NCBI GenBank assembly: GCA_004296955.1
Contig: SCVB01000030.1
Location: forward strand, 61,618 to 125,617
From: Brevundimonas sp.
Lineage (GTDB): Bacteria > Pseudomonadota > Alphaproteobacteria > Caulobacterales > Caulobacteraceae
Direction of reading: 5' to 3'
Length of the DNA: 64,000 nucleotides
Positions 10,717 through 18,713 of this stretch are shown here, piece by piece. Both the position numbers and the translations under genes were made by a program. Within the stretch, counting starts at the first letter, position 1; every line of letters begins with the position of its first letter. The notes beneath the pieces are model-generated. The model ran no database searches. It was not told the DNA's origin and worked only from the letters and a program-made list of their open reading frames with translations.

Positions 10717-12002
10717 TCGTGCGTGATCAGACTGTTGCGTCCGGTATCTCTCATCCGGATGTAGGTCAGTAGCGACACGCCGATCAGGGCGGTGACGTAC
10801 CAGAAATAGGCGCTTTCCATGCCCTCTCCCTTGAACCACAGGGCGGCGTATTCGGCCGTGCCGCCGAACAGGGCGTTGGCGACGGCGTAGGGCAGGGCGA
10901 CTCCAAGCGCCCGGATATGGGCCGGGAACAGCTCGGCCTTCACCACGGCGTTGATCGAGGTGTAGCCGCTGACGATGATCAGGGCCGACATCGCGAGCAG
11001 GAAGGCGCTGAAGGGGCTCTCGACGCCTGAGAGGGCGGTCATGATCGGCACGGTGAACAGGACTCCGGCGACCCCGAAGGCGATCATCACCGGCCGCCGC
11101 CCGACCCGGTCCGAAAGGGCCCCGACGGCCGGCTGCAGCAGCATGAAGACGAACAGGGCCGCGGCGCTGATCTCGGTCGCCGTGGCCTTGGTGAAGCCGC
11201 TCGTATTGACGAGGAATTTCTGCAGATAGGTCGTGTAGGTATAGAAGGCGACGGTCCCGCCGGCGGTGAGGCCGAGCACCATCAGCGCCTCCTTCGGGTG
11301 TTTGAGGATCAGCAGCAGGGCGCTGGATTTCGGCGCCTCGCTCGCATCCGCAGCGATGAAGGCCGAGGTCTCGTCCAGCCGCCGCCGCAGCCAGAACACC
11401 ACCACCGCCAGGACCGCGCCGACGAAGAACGGAATGCGCCAGCCCCAGGCCGCCAGATCGCTTTCGGCCATGGTCTTCTGCAGCGCGATCAGCAGCATCA
11501 GGGCCAGCAGCTGGCCCGAGATCAGGGTGACGTACTGGAAGCTGGACCAGAAGCCGCGGTGTTTGGCCGTGGCCATCTCCGACAGATAGGTGGCCGAGGA
11601 GCCGTATTCGCCGCCGACGCTGAGGCCCTGCAGCATGCGGGCGAACAGCAACAGGGCCGGCGCGGCCAGGCCGATGCTCGCATGGCCGGGCGTGCAGGCG
11701 ATGATCAGGCTGCCGGTGCACATCAGGGTCACCGACAGGGTCAGTCCGGCCTTGCGGCCCTTGCGGTCGGAATAGACCCCCATGACCCAGGCCCCGACCG
11801 GCCGCATCAGGAAGCCGACCGCGAACACCGCCGCCGCGCTCAGCAGCTGGGCGGTGCTGTCGCCCTTGGGGAAGAAGACCGGCGCGAAATAGACGGTGAA
11901 GGCGGCGTAGGCGAACCAGTCGAACCATTCGACCAGATTGCCGGCCGATCCGCCGATGATGTTGCGCAGACGACGGGCGGGGGTCATGGCGGTCGCGGTC
12001 AT
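10713..12002 (-). CDS. MFS transporter, metabolite:proton symporter (KgtP/ProP-like) family
   Basis: Twelve-helix inner-membrane carrier of 429 residues. It shows the MHS-subfamily signatures NLVEWFDWFAYA near the N-terminus, DRKGRK in the loop between helices 2 and 3, and RMLQGLSVGGEYGSSATYLSE. Relatives carry alpha-ketoglutarate, citrate, proline/betaine or shikimate; the substrate here is undetermined, with dicarboxylates most like the overall sequence. It lies 72 bases downstream of the GNAT gene that closes the arginine operon and on the same strand, so it may be part of that transcript. Its stop shares CTAG with the convergent LytTR gene. Confidence 0.88.
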   Translation of the reverse strand: MTATAMTPARRLRNIIGGSAGNLVEWFDWFAYAAFTVYFAPVFFPKGDSTAQLLSAAAVFAVGFLMRPVGAWVMGVYSDRKGRKAGLTLSVTLMCTGSLIIACTPGHASIGLAAPALLLFARMLQGLSVGGEYGSSATYLSEMATAKHRGFWSSFQYVTLISGQLLALMLLIALQKTMAESDLAAWGWRIPFFVGAVLAVVVFWLRRRLDETSAFIAADASEAPKSSALLLILKHPKEALMVLGLTAGGTVAFYTYTTYLQKFLVNTSGFTKATATEISAAALFVFMLLQPAVGALSDRVGRRPVMIAFGVAGVLFTVPIMTALSGVESPFSAFLLAMSALIIVSGYTSINAVVKAELFPAHIRALGVALPYAVANALFGGTAEYAALWFKGEGMESAYFWYVTALIGVSLLTYIRMRDTGRNSLITHD

Positions 12003-12074
12003 CCGGCGGCTCCGTTCAAGGTCTGGCGAACCCGGGTCGCGACGGCCGCCGGGGTCCGCTGCCGATGCGCGACG

Positions 12075-12632
12075 CTAGCCGGGTTCGCGGGAATGGCCAA
12101 CCGCCAGCCGCTTGCCCATCCGGACCAGCGGCACGCGCGCGCCGCCGCGGTCGTCCTCGAAGCGTTCGATCTCGACATAGCCGTGGGCCAGATAGAGGGG
12201 TTCGCCGCCCAGGGTGGCGACCAGCTCGACCCGGTCGTAGCCGGCGGCCCGGGCGGCCAGTTCGCACAGGCTGAGGATCTGTGACCCGACGCCCTGACGG
12301 ACGAACTCCGGCGCGGTGTACATGGCCCGGATGCGGGCGGCGTCGACGCCCGGCGTCAGCGGCGCGGGGCTGCGTCCGGGGGTGTGGTCGCCGCCATATT
12401 CGGTGATCCGGCCGCTCCAGCCGCCGCAGCCGGCCGGCACGCCGTCGGCCTCGACGATGAAAAAGGTGCGGTCGGCGATCAGCTGGCTGTCGATCCCCAT
12501 CAGCCTGCGGCTGGCGTTGATCTGGTCCGGCGTCAGGAAGGCGGCCAGCGGGCCGGCGATCGACCGGTCCATCAGGGCGACCAGGGCCGGAATATCGGCC
12601 TCGGTGGCGATGCGGTGGGTCAGTTCCGCCAT
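12075..12632 (-). CDS. GNAT family N-acetyltransferase
   Basis: A 185-residue acetyl-CoA-dependent acetyltransferase. The acetyl-CoA-binding region is RAMYTAPEFVRQGVGSQIL (motif A, RxxGxG-like), followed by LYLAHGYVEIERFE near the C-terminus. The acceptor is unknown. Its start lies inside the 3' end of the upstream membrane-protein gene (13-base overlap), so the two are likely translationally coupled and both sit at the tail of the arginine succinyltransferase operon. This association could mean a role in that pathway or simple co-transcription. Confidence 0.85.
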   Translation of the reverse strand: MAELTHRIATEADIPALVALMDRSIAGPLAAFLTPDQINASRRLMGIDSQLIADRTFFIVEADGVPAGCGGWSGRITEYGGDHTPGRSPAPLTPGVDAARIRAMYTAPEFVRQGVGSQILSLCELAARAAGYDRVELVATLGGEPLYLAHGYVEIERFEDDRGGARVPLVRMGKRLAVGHSREPG

Positions 12633-13042
12633 AGCGCCAGGGTCCCCAGGACATGGACGACGGCATAGACGAGGACGATCACAGAACTGACCCAGGCGAA
12701 GGTTCCGACCGGCGCGCCCGTGGCCATCAGGACCGGGATGTAGCCGAACGCCCGCAGGACATAGACGGCCGAGATGGCAAGCAGGCCGAGTTTGAGCAGC
12801 GGCAGGCGCGGCAGCAGCCCGGCTCCCGAAAAGGCGTAGGCCGCCCAGACGGCGAGTACGGCAGCGATGAGGAGGGTGATGGCCGCGGCCTTGGGCGAGC
12901 CCTGTTCCGCCAGACGCACCATGCGCGATCCCGCGCCGAAGAAATCGTACCAGCGCGGGCCGCCGACGATGATGGCGAGATGGGCGATGGACGCCGCCGC
13001 ACTGAGGGCGCCGCCCGCCATGAGCCAGGGGTTGGCGATCAT
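12620..13042 (-). CDS. small four-helix membrane protein, function unknown
   Basis: A 140-residue inner-membrane protein with four predicted helices (about residues 6-27, 52-71, 78-100, 112-135) and no recognised catalytic motif. A conserved-looking cytoplasmic or periplasmic loop, GPRWYDFFGAGSRMVRLAEQG, lies between helices 1 and 2. The ATG overlaps the astB stop as ATGA, so it is translated together with the arginine-degradation enzymes. I do not recognise the family well enough to name a function. Confidence 0.75.
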   Translation of the reverse strand: MIANPWLMAGGALSAAASIAHLAIIVGGPRWYDFFGAGSRMVRLAEQGSPKAAAITLLIAAVLAVWAAYAFSGAGLLPRLPLLKLGLLAISAVYVLRAFGYIPVLMATGAPVGTFAWVSSVIVLVYAVVHVLGTLALWRN

Positions 13043-14382
13043 CCCAGGTCTCGCTGGAACGGATAGAAGCCGCCGCCGAGGCCGAGCAGGCCGGTCAGTT
13101 CGTCGAGGGCGATGCGGCCCTCGTCCAGCAGGGCCGGGTCGGCGAGGTCGGCCGGGGTCAGCCGGTCGCGATAGTGGCGCTCGCCCCAGACCGACAGGCG
13201 GCCGTGCAGATCGTCGGTCAGGCGCATGGCCGGATTGGTCGCCGCCTGTTCGGCCTCCGTCAGCACCACCCGCAGGCGCAGGCAGGCGGGGCCGCCGCCG
13301 TTGCGCATCGACTGGCGCACATCGACATATTCGACCCGCCCGATGGGGCCGTTGGAGGCGGCCAGCCGCTCGGCGACGGCGTGGCTGCGGGCGTTGTCGC
13401 GGGTCTCGGTCGGGCAGATCAGGGTCAGGCGGTCCTCGCCGGGGATCCGCACCAGCATGGAGTTGAACAGATAGCTGGAGATGGCGTCGGCCAGGGGCAG
13501 GTCGGCGGAGGAGACTTCGACGAAGACCGGTTCGAACCGGTCGTCGGCGGCGGCGCGGATGGCGGCCTTGGTCCCTGCCGTGTCTTCGAAAGCCAGGTCG
13601 TGGAAGAACAGGGTCTCCAGCGCGCCGACGCAGACCACGTCATTGTGGAAGGTCCCGCCGGCGATGGCGGCTTTCGACTGGCGGGCCAGCACCGCGCCCG
13701 AGGCGGCGTGGCGACGGGCGACGGCCTCCGAAGCCTCGCGCGTCTGGCGGGCCGGAAAGGCGTCGGCCCAGGGCTCGAAGGCCTCGCGGCCCCAGACCAG
13801 CAGGTTCACGCCGGGCTCGCCGTGATCGGCGCACAGGCGGACGTGGTTGGCGGCGCCCTCGTCGGCGAGATGGGCGACGGAGGGCAGGGCGTCGTGGACC
13901 GCGAACCGCTCAGGGTCCGGGAAGAGGGCGTCCAGCGACCGCTTCGTCTGTTCGTGCTCCAGCGAGCGGTGCAGGTTGGTGACCAGGTTGGCGGGGGTGA
14001 AATGCACCCGGCCGTCGGCGCTATCGGCGCTGGGCGTCACTGTCGCGGCGTTGGCGGCCCACATCGGCGAGGCCGAACAGGCGGCGGCGGCGAAGGACGG
14101 TGCGTCCTTCCACGCCTGTTCGAGCACGCGGGCGTCCGATCCGGTGAAGCCGAGGCTGCGCAGGAAGGGGATGTTGGGCCGCTCGTGCGGCGGCAGGACG
14201 TATTGCGGCAGGCCGAGGTCAGCGAGCCGCTTCATCTTGTCGAGGCCCTGCAGCACCGCCGCGCGCGGGTTCGACGCCTCGCCCTTGTTCAGGCTGGACG
14301 CGAGGTTGCCGGGGGAGAGACCTGCATAGGAATGGGTCGGGCCGATCAGGCCGTCGGCGTTTGCCTCGACGGCGAAGGTCAC
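13039..14382 (-). CDS. astB: N-succinylarginine dihydrolase
   Basis: Second enzyme of the arginine succinyltransferase pathway: hydrolyses N2-succinylarginine to N2-succinylornithine, two ammonia and CO2. From GTG 14382 the product is 447 residues, equal to E. coli AstB. The start GTG overlaps the astD stop as GTGA, and the protein then begins directly with the family's opening NADGLIGPTHSYAGLSPGN. Other amidinotransferase-fold stretches are FHNDVVCVG and MRNGGGPACLRLRV, which holds the catalytic cysteine region. It sits third among the AST enzymes and is followed by an ATGA-overlapped membrane protein gene. Confidence 0.97.
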   Translation of the reverse strand: MTFAVEANADGLIGPTHSYAGLSPGNLASSLNKGEASNPRAAVLQGLDKMKRLADLGLPQYVLPPHERPNIPFLRSLGFTGSDARVLEQAWKDAPSFAAAACSASPMWAANAATVTPSADSADGRVHFTPANLVTNLHRSLEHEQTKRSLDALFPDPERFAVHDALPSVAHLADEGAANHVRLCADHGEPGVNLLVWGREAFEPWADAFPARQTREASEAVARRHAASGAVLARQSKAAIAGGTFHNDVVCVGALETLFFHDLAFEDTAGTKAAIRAAADDRFEPVFVEVSSADLPLADAISSYLFNSMLVRIPGEDRLTLICPTETRDNARSHAVAERLAASNGPIGRVEYVDVRQSMRNGGGPACLRLRVVLTEAEQAATNPAMRLTDDLHGRLSVWGERHYRDRLTPADLADPALLDEGRIALDELTGLLGLGGGFYPFQRDLG

Positions 14383-15809
14383 GGCCTCAAGCCCTTGATC
14401 TCGCCTTCGATATTCTTCACCGCCCCCGCCTCGAAACTGGCCACCGGATAAGCGCAGTAGTCGGCGGCGTACCAGGCGCTGGGCCGGTGATTGCCGCTGG
14501 CGCCGAGCCCGCCGAAGGGCATGTCGCCGGCGGCGCCCGTGGTCGGGCGATTGAAGTTCACGACGCCGGCGCGGATGCGGCGGATGAAGCGGTCCCAGTT
14601 CGCCGGGTCGTCGCTGACCAGGCCGGCGGACAGGCCATAGCGGGTGGCGTTGGCCGCTGCGACTGCGTCGCCGAAACTGGCCACGCGGGTGACCGACAGG
14701 AAGGGGGCGAACATCTCCTCGTCGGGGACGTCCACCCCGGTGACGTCGATGATGGCGGGCTTTACGAAAGCGCCGGGCAGGTTGCCGACCGGGCCGGAGG
14801 CGCGGATCACCTTCGCCCCCATGTCGATCCGGTCCTGCAGGGCCTTCAGCGCAGCCTCCGCCGCCTTCACCGAGATCAGCGGCCCGGCATAGGGTTCGGG
14901 CGTCGAGTTCCACGGGGCGAGGATCAGCCGGTCGACCATGGCGTTGACCGCTTCGATGATCGCATCGCCCTGCGGACCCTCGGGCACGATCAGCCGCCGG
15001 GCGCAGGAACAGCGCTGGCCCGTGGTGACGAAAGCCGACTGGACCACGATCCCGGCCACGGCCTCGGCGTCGGCGGCGTCCCAGACGACCAGCGGATTGT
15101 TGCCGCCCAGTTCGAGGGCGAGGATCACATGCGGATCGTCGGCGAATTTGCGCCGGAAATGCGCGCCGGCCGCACCCGAGCCGGTGAACATCAGGGCGTC
15201 GATGCCGCTGTCCAGCAGGGCCGCGCCCGTGTCGCGACCGCCTTGGACGACATTGACCACGCCGTCGGGCAGGTCGGCCTCGGCGAAGGCCTCGGCCATC
15301 AGCTGACCGATGAGGGGCGTCTCTTCCGACGGCTTGAAGACGACCGTGTCGCCGGCCAGCAGGGCGGGCACGATATGGCCGTTGGGCAGATGGCCCGGGA
15401 AGTTGAAGGGGCCGAGCACTGCCGCGACGCCGTGCGGTCGATGGCGCAGGGTCGCGTGGCCGAAGCCGGTCTCGGCCGTGCGCTCGCCGGTGCGCTCGTC
15501 ATAGGCGCGGATGGAGATGTCGACCTTGCCGGCCATGGCGCCGAGTTCCGCAGTGGTCTCCCACAGGGCCTTGCCGGTCTCGCGGCTGATCGTCTCGGCC
15601 ATGGCCGGGGCGCGAGCCTTGAGCACGGCCTGATAGCGTTTGACGGCGTCGACCCGGTCCTGACGCGGGCGATCGGCCCAGTCGGGGAAGGCGGCGCGGG
15701 CGCGGTCGGCGGCGGCCCGAACCTCGGCGGGGGAGGCGGCGGCGCCCTCCCAGACGGTTTCGCCGGTGGCGGGGTCGATGGATTTCATATGGGTCATGCT
15801 GTCGCTCAC
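14379..15809 (-). CDS. astD: succinylglutamate-semialdehyde dehydrogenase
   Basis: NAD-dependent aldehyde dehydrogenase oxidising N-succinylglutamate semialdehyde to N-succinylglutamate, fourth step of the AST pathway. The 476 residues include the NAD-binding VVFKPSEETP (about 156-165), the general base Glu233 (LELGGNNP) and the catalytic Cys267 (TTGQRCSCARR). The start is GTG 15809, which overlaps the astA stop as GTGA; ATG 15797 is a possible alternative. Position between astA and astB fixes its role within the aldehyde dehydrogenase family. Confidence 0.96.
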   Translation of the reverse strand: MSDSMTHMKSIDPATGETVWEGAAASPAEVRAAADRARAAFPDWADRPRQDRVDAVKRYQAVLKARAPAMAETISRETGKALWETTAELGAMAGKVDISIRAYDERTGERTAETGFGHATLRHRPHGVAAVLGPFNFPGHLPNGHIVPALLAGDTVVFKPSEETPLIGQLMAEAFAEADLPDGVVNVVQGGRDTGAALLDSGIDALMFTGSGAAGAHFRRKFADDPHVILALELGGNNPLVVWDAADAEAVAGIVVQSAFVTTGQRCSCARRLIVPEGPQGDAIIEAVNAMVDRLILAPWNSTPEPYAGPLISVKAAEAALKALQDRIDMGAKVIRASGPVGNLPGAFVKPAIIDVTGVDVPDEEMFAPFLSVTRVASFGDAVAAANATRYGLSAGLVSDDPANWDRFIRRIRAGVVNFNRPTTGAAGDMPFGGLGASGNHRPSAWYAADYCAYPVASFEAGAVKNIEGEIKGLRP

Positions 15810-16813
15810 GTCTTCACCCGCACCGTGTCGCCGGCCCTGACCCGCAGCGCCTCGGCCGTCTCGGTTGTCAGGGTCACGACGTCGCCCTCGATCACCGCCC
15901 GCTGGCGCACCGAGCGGAAGCCGCCGACGCTGTCGGTCGAGATCAGGGCCGGAAGGTCGGCGTCGACCTCCGGCGCCACGGCCACGGTCAGGCGGCGGGC
16001 GTCCCGGACGGTGCGGATGTTGTCGCGGTCGCAGGTCACCGTCGGGCCGGCGTCGAAGATGTCGATCAGGCCGTTGGGGCGGAAGCCCTCGCTCTCCAGC
16101 AGGGCCATGGCGGGCACGCCCTGGGGATGGACCTTGCCGATCACCGCCCGCGCCGGCTCGGGCAGCAGGTCGATATAGATCGGGTGGCGCGGGGCCAGGT
16201 CGAGGATGAACTGTTTGTCGGTCGAGCCGGTCATCCGGTCGGCCTCATCGAATTCCATGGGGAAGAATTTGTGCGCCACATTGTCCCAGAAGGGGCAGGC
16301 GCCGTCGGGCGTGAACACCCCGCGCAGCTCGGCCAGGACGGTGTCGGCGAACAGCTCCGGCTCAGCCCCGATCAGCATGTAGCGCGACTGGCTCAGCAGC
16401 CGCCCCGCGCCGCCCTTGCGCCGGTCGGCCTTCAGGAACAGCGAACCGACCTCGCTCCAGCCGGTGCATTCATTGACCAGCACCAGGGTCTTCTGCTCCA
16501 GCTTGATGCCCAGCGACGGCGAGGACTGGGTGTTGGTCACCACGCGGAACGAGAAGAAGGGCCGGTTCAGCCCCACCGCCGCCTTGACCGAGCCGATGCC
16601 GTCGACGTCGCCGGTCTCGGTCTCCTCCAGCATCAGCGTGTACCAGCGCTGCTGCGGCTCCAGCCTGCCGGCGAAACTGTCGCGGCTCAGATCCAGCCGC
16701 TCGGCCAGCTGGTCGGGGTCCTCGGGCAGGCTGGTGAAGCCGGGGCCGGACAGGATGGCCAGCTCCAGCAGGAAGTCGAGATCGGCGGGGCCGGCGGGTC
16801 GGACGACGAGCAT
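15806..16813 (-). CDS. astA: arginine N-succinyltransferase
   Basis: First committed enzyme of the AST pathway: succinyl-CoA plus L-arginine to N2-succinylarginine. Its 335 residues match the family length and start directly with the characteristic MLVVRPAGPADLDFLLELA. Further family features are TSLPEDPDQL, the acyl-CoA region EVGSLFLKADRRKGGAGRLLSQSRY and GKVHPQGVPAMALLESEGF. Only one copy is present, rather than the AstA/AruG heterodimer of pseudomonads. The gene lies 4 bases after the M20 hydrolase gene and overlaps astD. Confidence 0.97.
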   Translation of the reverse strand: MLVVRPAGPADLDFLLELAILSGPGFTSLPEDPDQLAERLDLSRDSFAGRLEPQQRWYTLMLEETETGDVDGIGSVKAAVGLNRPFFSFRVVTNTQSSPSLGIKLEQKTLVLVNECTGWSEVGSLFLKADRRKGGAGRLLSQSRYMLIGAEPELFADTVLAELRGVFTPDGACPFWDNVAHKFFPMEFDEADRMTGSTDKQFILDLAPRHPIYIDLLPEPARAVIGKVHPQGVPAMALLESEGFRPNGLIDIFDAGPTVTCDRDNIRTVRDARRLTVAVAPEVDADLPALISTDSVGGFRSVRQRAVIEGDVVTLTTETAEALRVRAGDTVRVKT

Positions 16814-16817
16814 GAGG

Positions 16818-18068
16818 TTAGATCGTCTCCAGACGCAGGGCTTTGAGTTTCAGCGCATCGATCTCGCCCGAGGCGATCTTGCACAGGATCAGGGCGCTGA
16901 GATGCGCCCGTTCGACGAAGCTGGCGGGCCAGGCGAACTCCTGGTCCGAATGGATATCGCCGCCCAGCACCCCGAGGGTGTCGATATTGGGCAGGCCGGC
17001 GGCGTGCAGATTGTTGCCCTCGCAGACGCCGCCCGACGGCTTCCAGGCGATCGACTGGCCCAGCAGGGCGCCGGTCTGGCGCACGGCCTCGAACAGGGCG
17101 GTCTGGCTGGCGTCCATCGGCTTGGGCGCGCGGGTCATTCCGCCGTGCAGATCGAGGGTCAGGCCGGGGAAGGGGGGCTCGGCGGCGATGCCGCGCACGG
17201 TCTCCGAAATCCACGCCGAGGCCTGGGCGTCGGGGACGCGGACGTTGAAGCGCACCACGGCGTTGTCGGCGACCACGTTCAGGGCCCCGCCGCCCGAGAT
17301 TTTCGCCACATTGACGGTCACGCCCTCGCGCTGGCCGTTGAGGGCGTGCAGGCGGGCGGCGATCATGGCGGCGCCGGCGACGGCGTTGGCGCCCTCATGG
17401 AAGGCGCGGCCGGCGTGGGCCGCCTTGCCGGTGACGATCAGATGGTAGTTGCCGCTGCCCTTGCGCGCCCCGGCCAGGGTCCCGTCGGCCAGCGCCGGCT
17501 CATAGGTCAGGCCGATGTGGCCGCGCGCGCCCAGCTCCGCCAGCAGGGGGGCGGAGGCGGGCGAGCCGACCTCCTCGTCCGGCGAGAGCAGCACGGTCCA
17601 GCCGACCCGCTCGCGGTCCGGATGGGTCTCGAACGCCTCCAGCGCCGCCATCAGGACGCTGATACCGCCCTTCATATCGGCGATCCCGGGGCCGTTCAGG
17701 GCGCCGTCGGCGCGCGTCGTCACCGTCTGGAAGGCGCTCTCGGCCGGGAAGACGGTGTCATAGTGGCCGGTCAGAACCACCTGGATCGGCGCCTCCGGTC
17801 GGGCTGAGATCTTCAGGGCGTCGGCATGAGCCTCGCTCCGCACCGCGCCGTCGTCGGATACCGTGGTCGAAGTCTGGGTCGGAATTCGCAGGACTGCGGC
17901 CGGCAGCCGCCGCGCCTCGGCCTCAAGCAGGGCCAGCACATGAGCCAGTCCGCTGGCGTTCCGGCTGCCGGAATTGACGTTCGCCCAGGCGACCGCGCGG
18001 CCGACGATGGCGGTCTCGCGCGCCGCGACATGGTCGAGCACGATCTGGTCGGGTGGGAGAATCCGCAT
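16818..18068 (-). CDS. M20 family metallohydrolase, first gene of the AST operon
   Basis: Zinc-dependent amidohydrolase of peptidase family M20 (glutamate carboxypeptidase/ArgE-like), 416 residues from ATG 18068. Metal ligands fit the family: His102 (GHYDTVF), Asp131 (GIADMKGG), Glu165-Glu166 (SPDEEVGSP), Glu190 (TYEPAL) and His373 (DIHSDQEF). A central dimerisation domain contains GKAAHAGRAFHEGANA. It leads the operon and neither astE nor astC is nearby. I infer that it may remove succinate from N-succinylglutamate in place of AstE, or cleave another acyl-amino acid; the sequence alone cannot decide. A longer reading to 18098 lacks support. Confidence 0.88.
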   Translation of the reverse strand: MRILPPDQIVLDHVAARETAIVGRAVAWANVNSGSRNASGLAHVLALLEAEARRLPAAVLRIPTQTSTTVSDDGAVRSEAHADALKISARPEAPIQVVLTGHYDTVFPAESAFQTVTTRADGALNGPGIADMKGGISVLMAALEAFETHPDRERVGWTVLLSPDEEVGSPASAPLLAELGARGHIGLTYEPALADGTLAGARKGSGNYHLIVTGKAAHAGRAFHEGANAVAGAAMIAARLHALNGQREGVTVNVAKISGGGALNVVADNAVVRFNVRVPDAQASAWISETVRGIAAEPPFPGLTLDLHGGMTRAPKPMDASQTALFEAVRQTGALLGQSIAWKPSGGVCEGNNLHAAGLPNIDTLGVLGGDIHSDQEFAWPASFVERAHLSALILCKIASGEIDALKLKALRLETI

Positions 18069-18176
18069 GCGGGCGGACCCTAGCGGCCCAGGCGGCAAAG
18101 GTGAAGGCGAGCGGTGGGTTTCGCCCTGGACGGGAGCGGGCTAGGCTGAACGCCTCAATGAGGGAGGCTAACTGAA

Positions 18177-18710
18177 ATGACTGACTGGCTCCGGGCGTCG
18201 AATCCGACGGCCCCGATAACCACCGAGGCCGAGGCCTTGGCCGCCGCGCGGGCGAGCGCCCTCGCCATCTTCCTGGGCGTGCTCTGGGGCATCGTGGGCA
18301 TCGTCTATCTGATGACCGCCGGCCAGGCCGTCATGGAGGCCGCCATGGCCCAGGCCAGCGCGGACGCACCCGAAATGGCCGGGATGACGGGCGCCATGAC
18401 CCAGCTGGCCCTGTGGATGTCGGTCGGCTTCGTCGTCATCCAGCTGGTGCTCGGCCTGGTGCAATGGGCCAAGCCCAATATCGTCATCCCCATCATCTTC
18501 CTGATCCTGGTCGCCTTCGGCCTGGTCTCCGGCCTGGCCGGGCTGATGATGGCGGGTCAGGCGGGCATGCCCGAGACCGCCGCTGCGCCGGTCTGGCAGA
18601 CCTGGCTGGGGCTGATCATCCTGGTCGTCCAGCTGATCCTGCACATCGCCGGCATCCGCGGCGCCCGTCAGCTGGACAAGCTGCGCATGGACGCGGCCCA
18701 GAACTACTGA
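18177..18710 (+). CDS. multi-pass membrane protein, function unknown
   Basis: A 177-residue membrane protein with four predicted helices (about residues 28-50, 78-99, 103-125, 142-163). The segments between them are short and rich in Ala, Met and Gly. A good ribosome site (GGGAGG) precedes the ATG. It stands alone between the divergent M20 hydrolase and the convergent tamB, whose stop lies four bases from its own. No conserved catalytic motif is visible and I do not recognise the family. Confidence 0.75.
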   Translation: MTDWLRASNPTAPITTEAEALAAARASALAIFLGVLWGIVGIVYLMTAGQAVMEAAMAQASADAPEMAGMTGAMTQLALWMSVGFVVIQLVLGLVQWAKPNIVIPIIFLILVAFGLVSGLAGLMMAGQAGMPETAAAPVWQTWLGLIILVVQLILHIAGIRGARQLDKLRMDAAQNY

Positions 18711-18713
18711 CGC

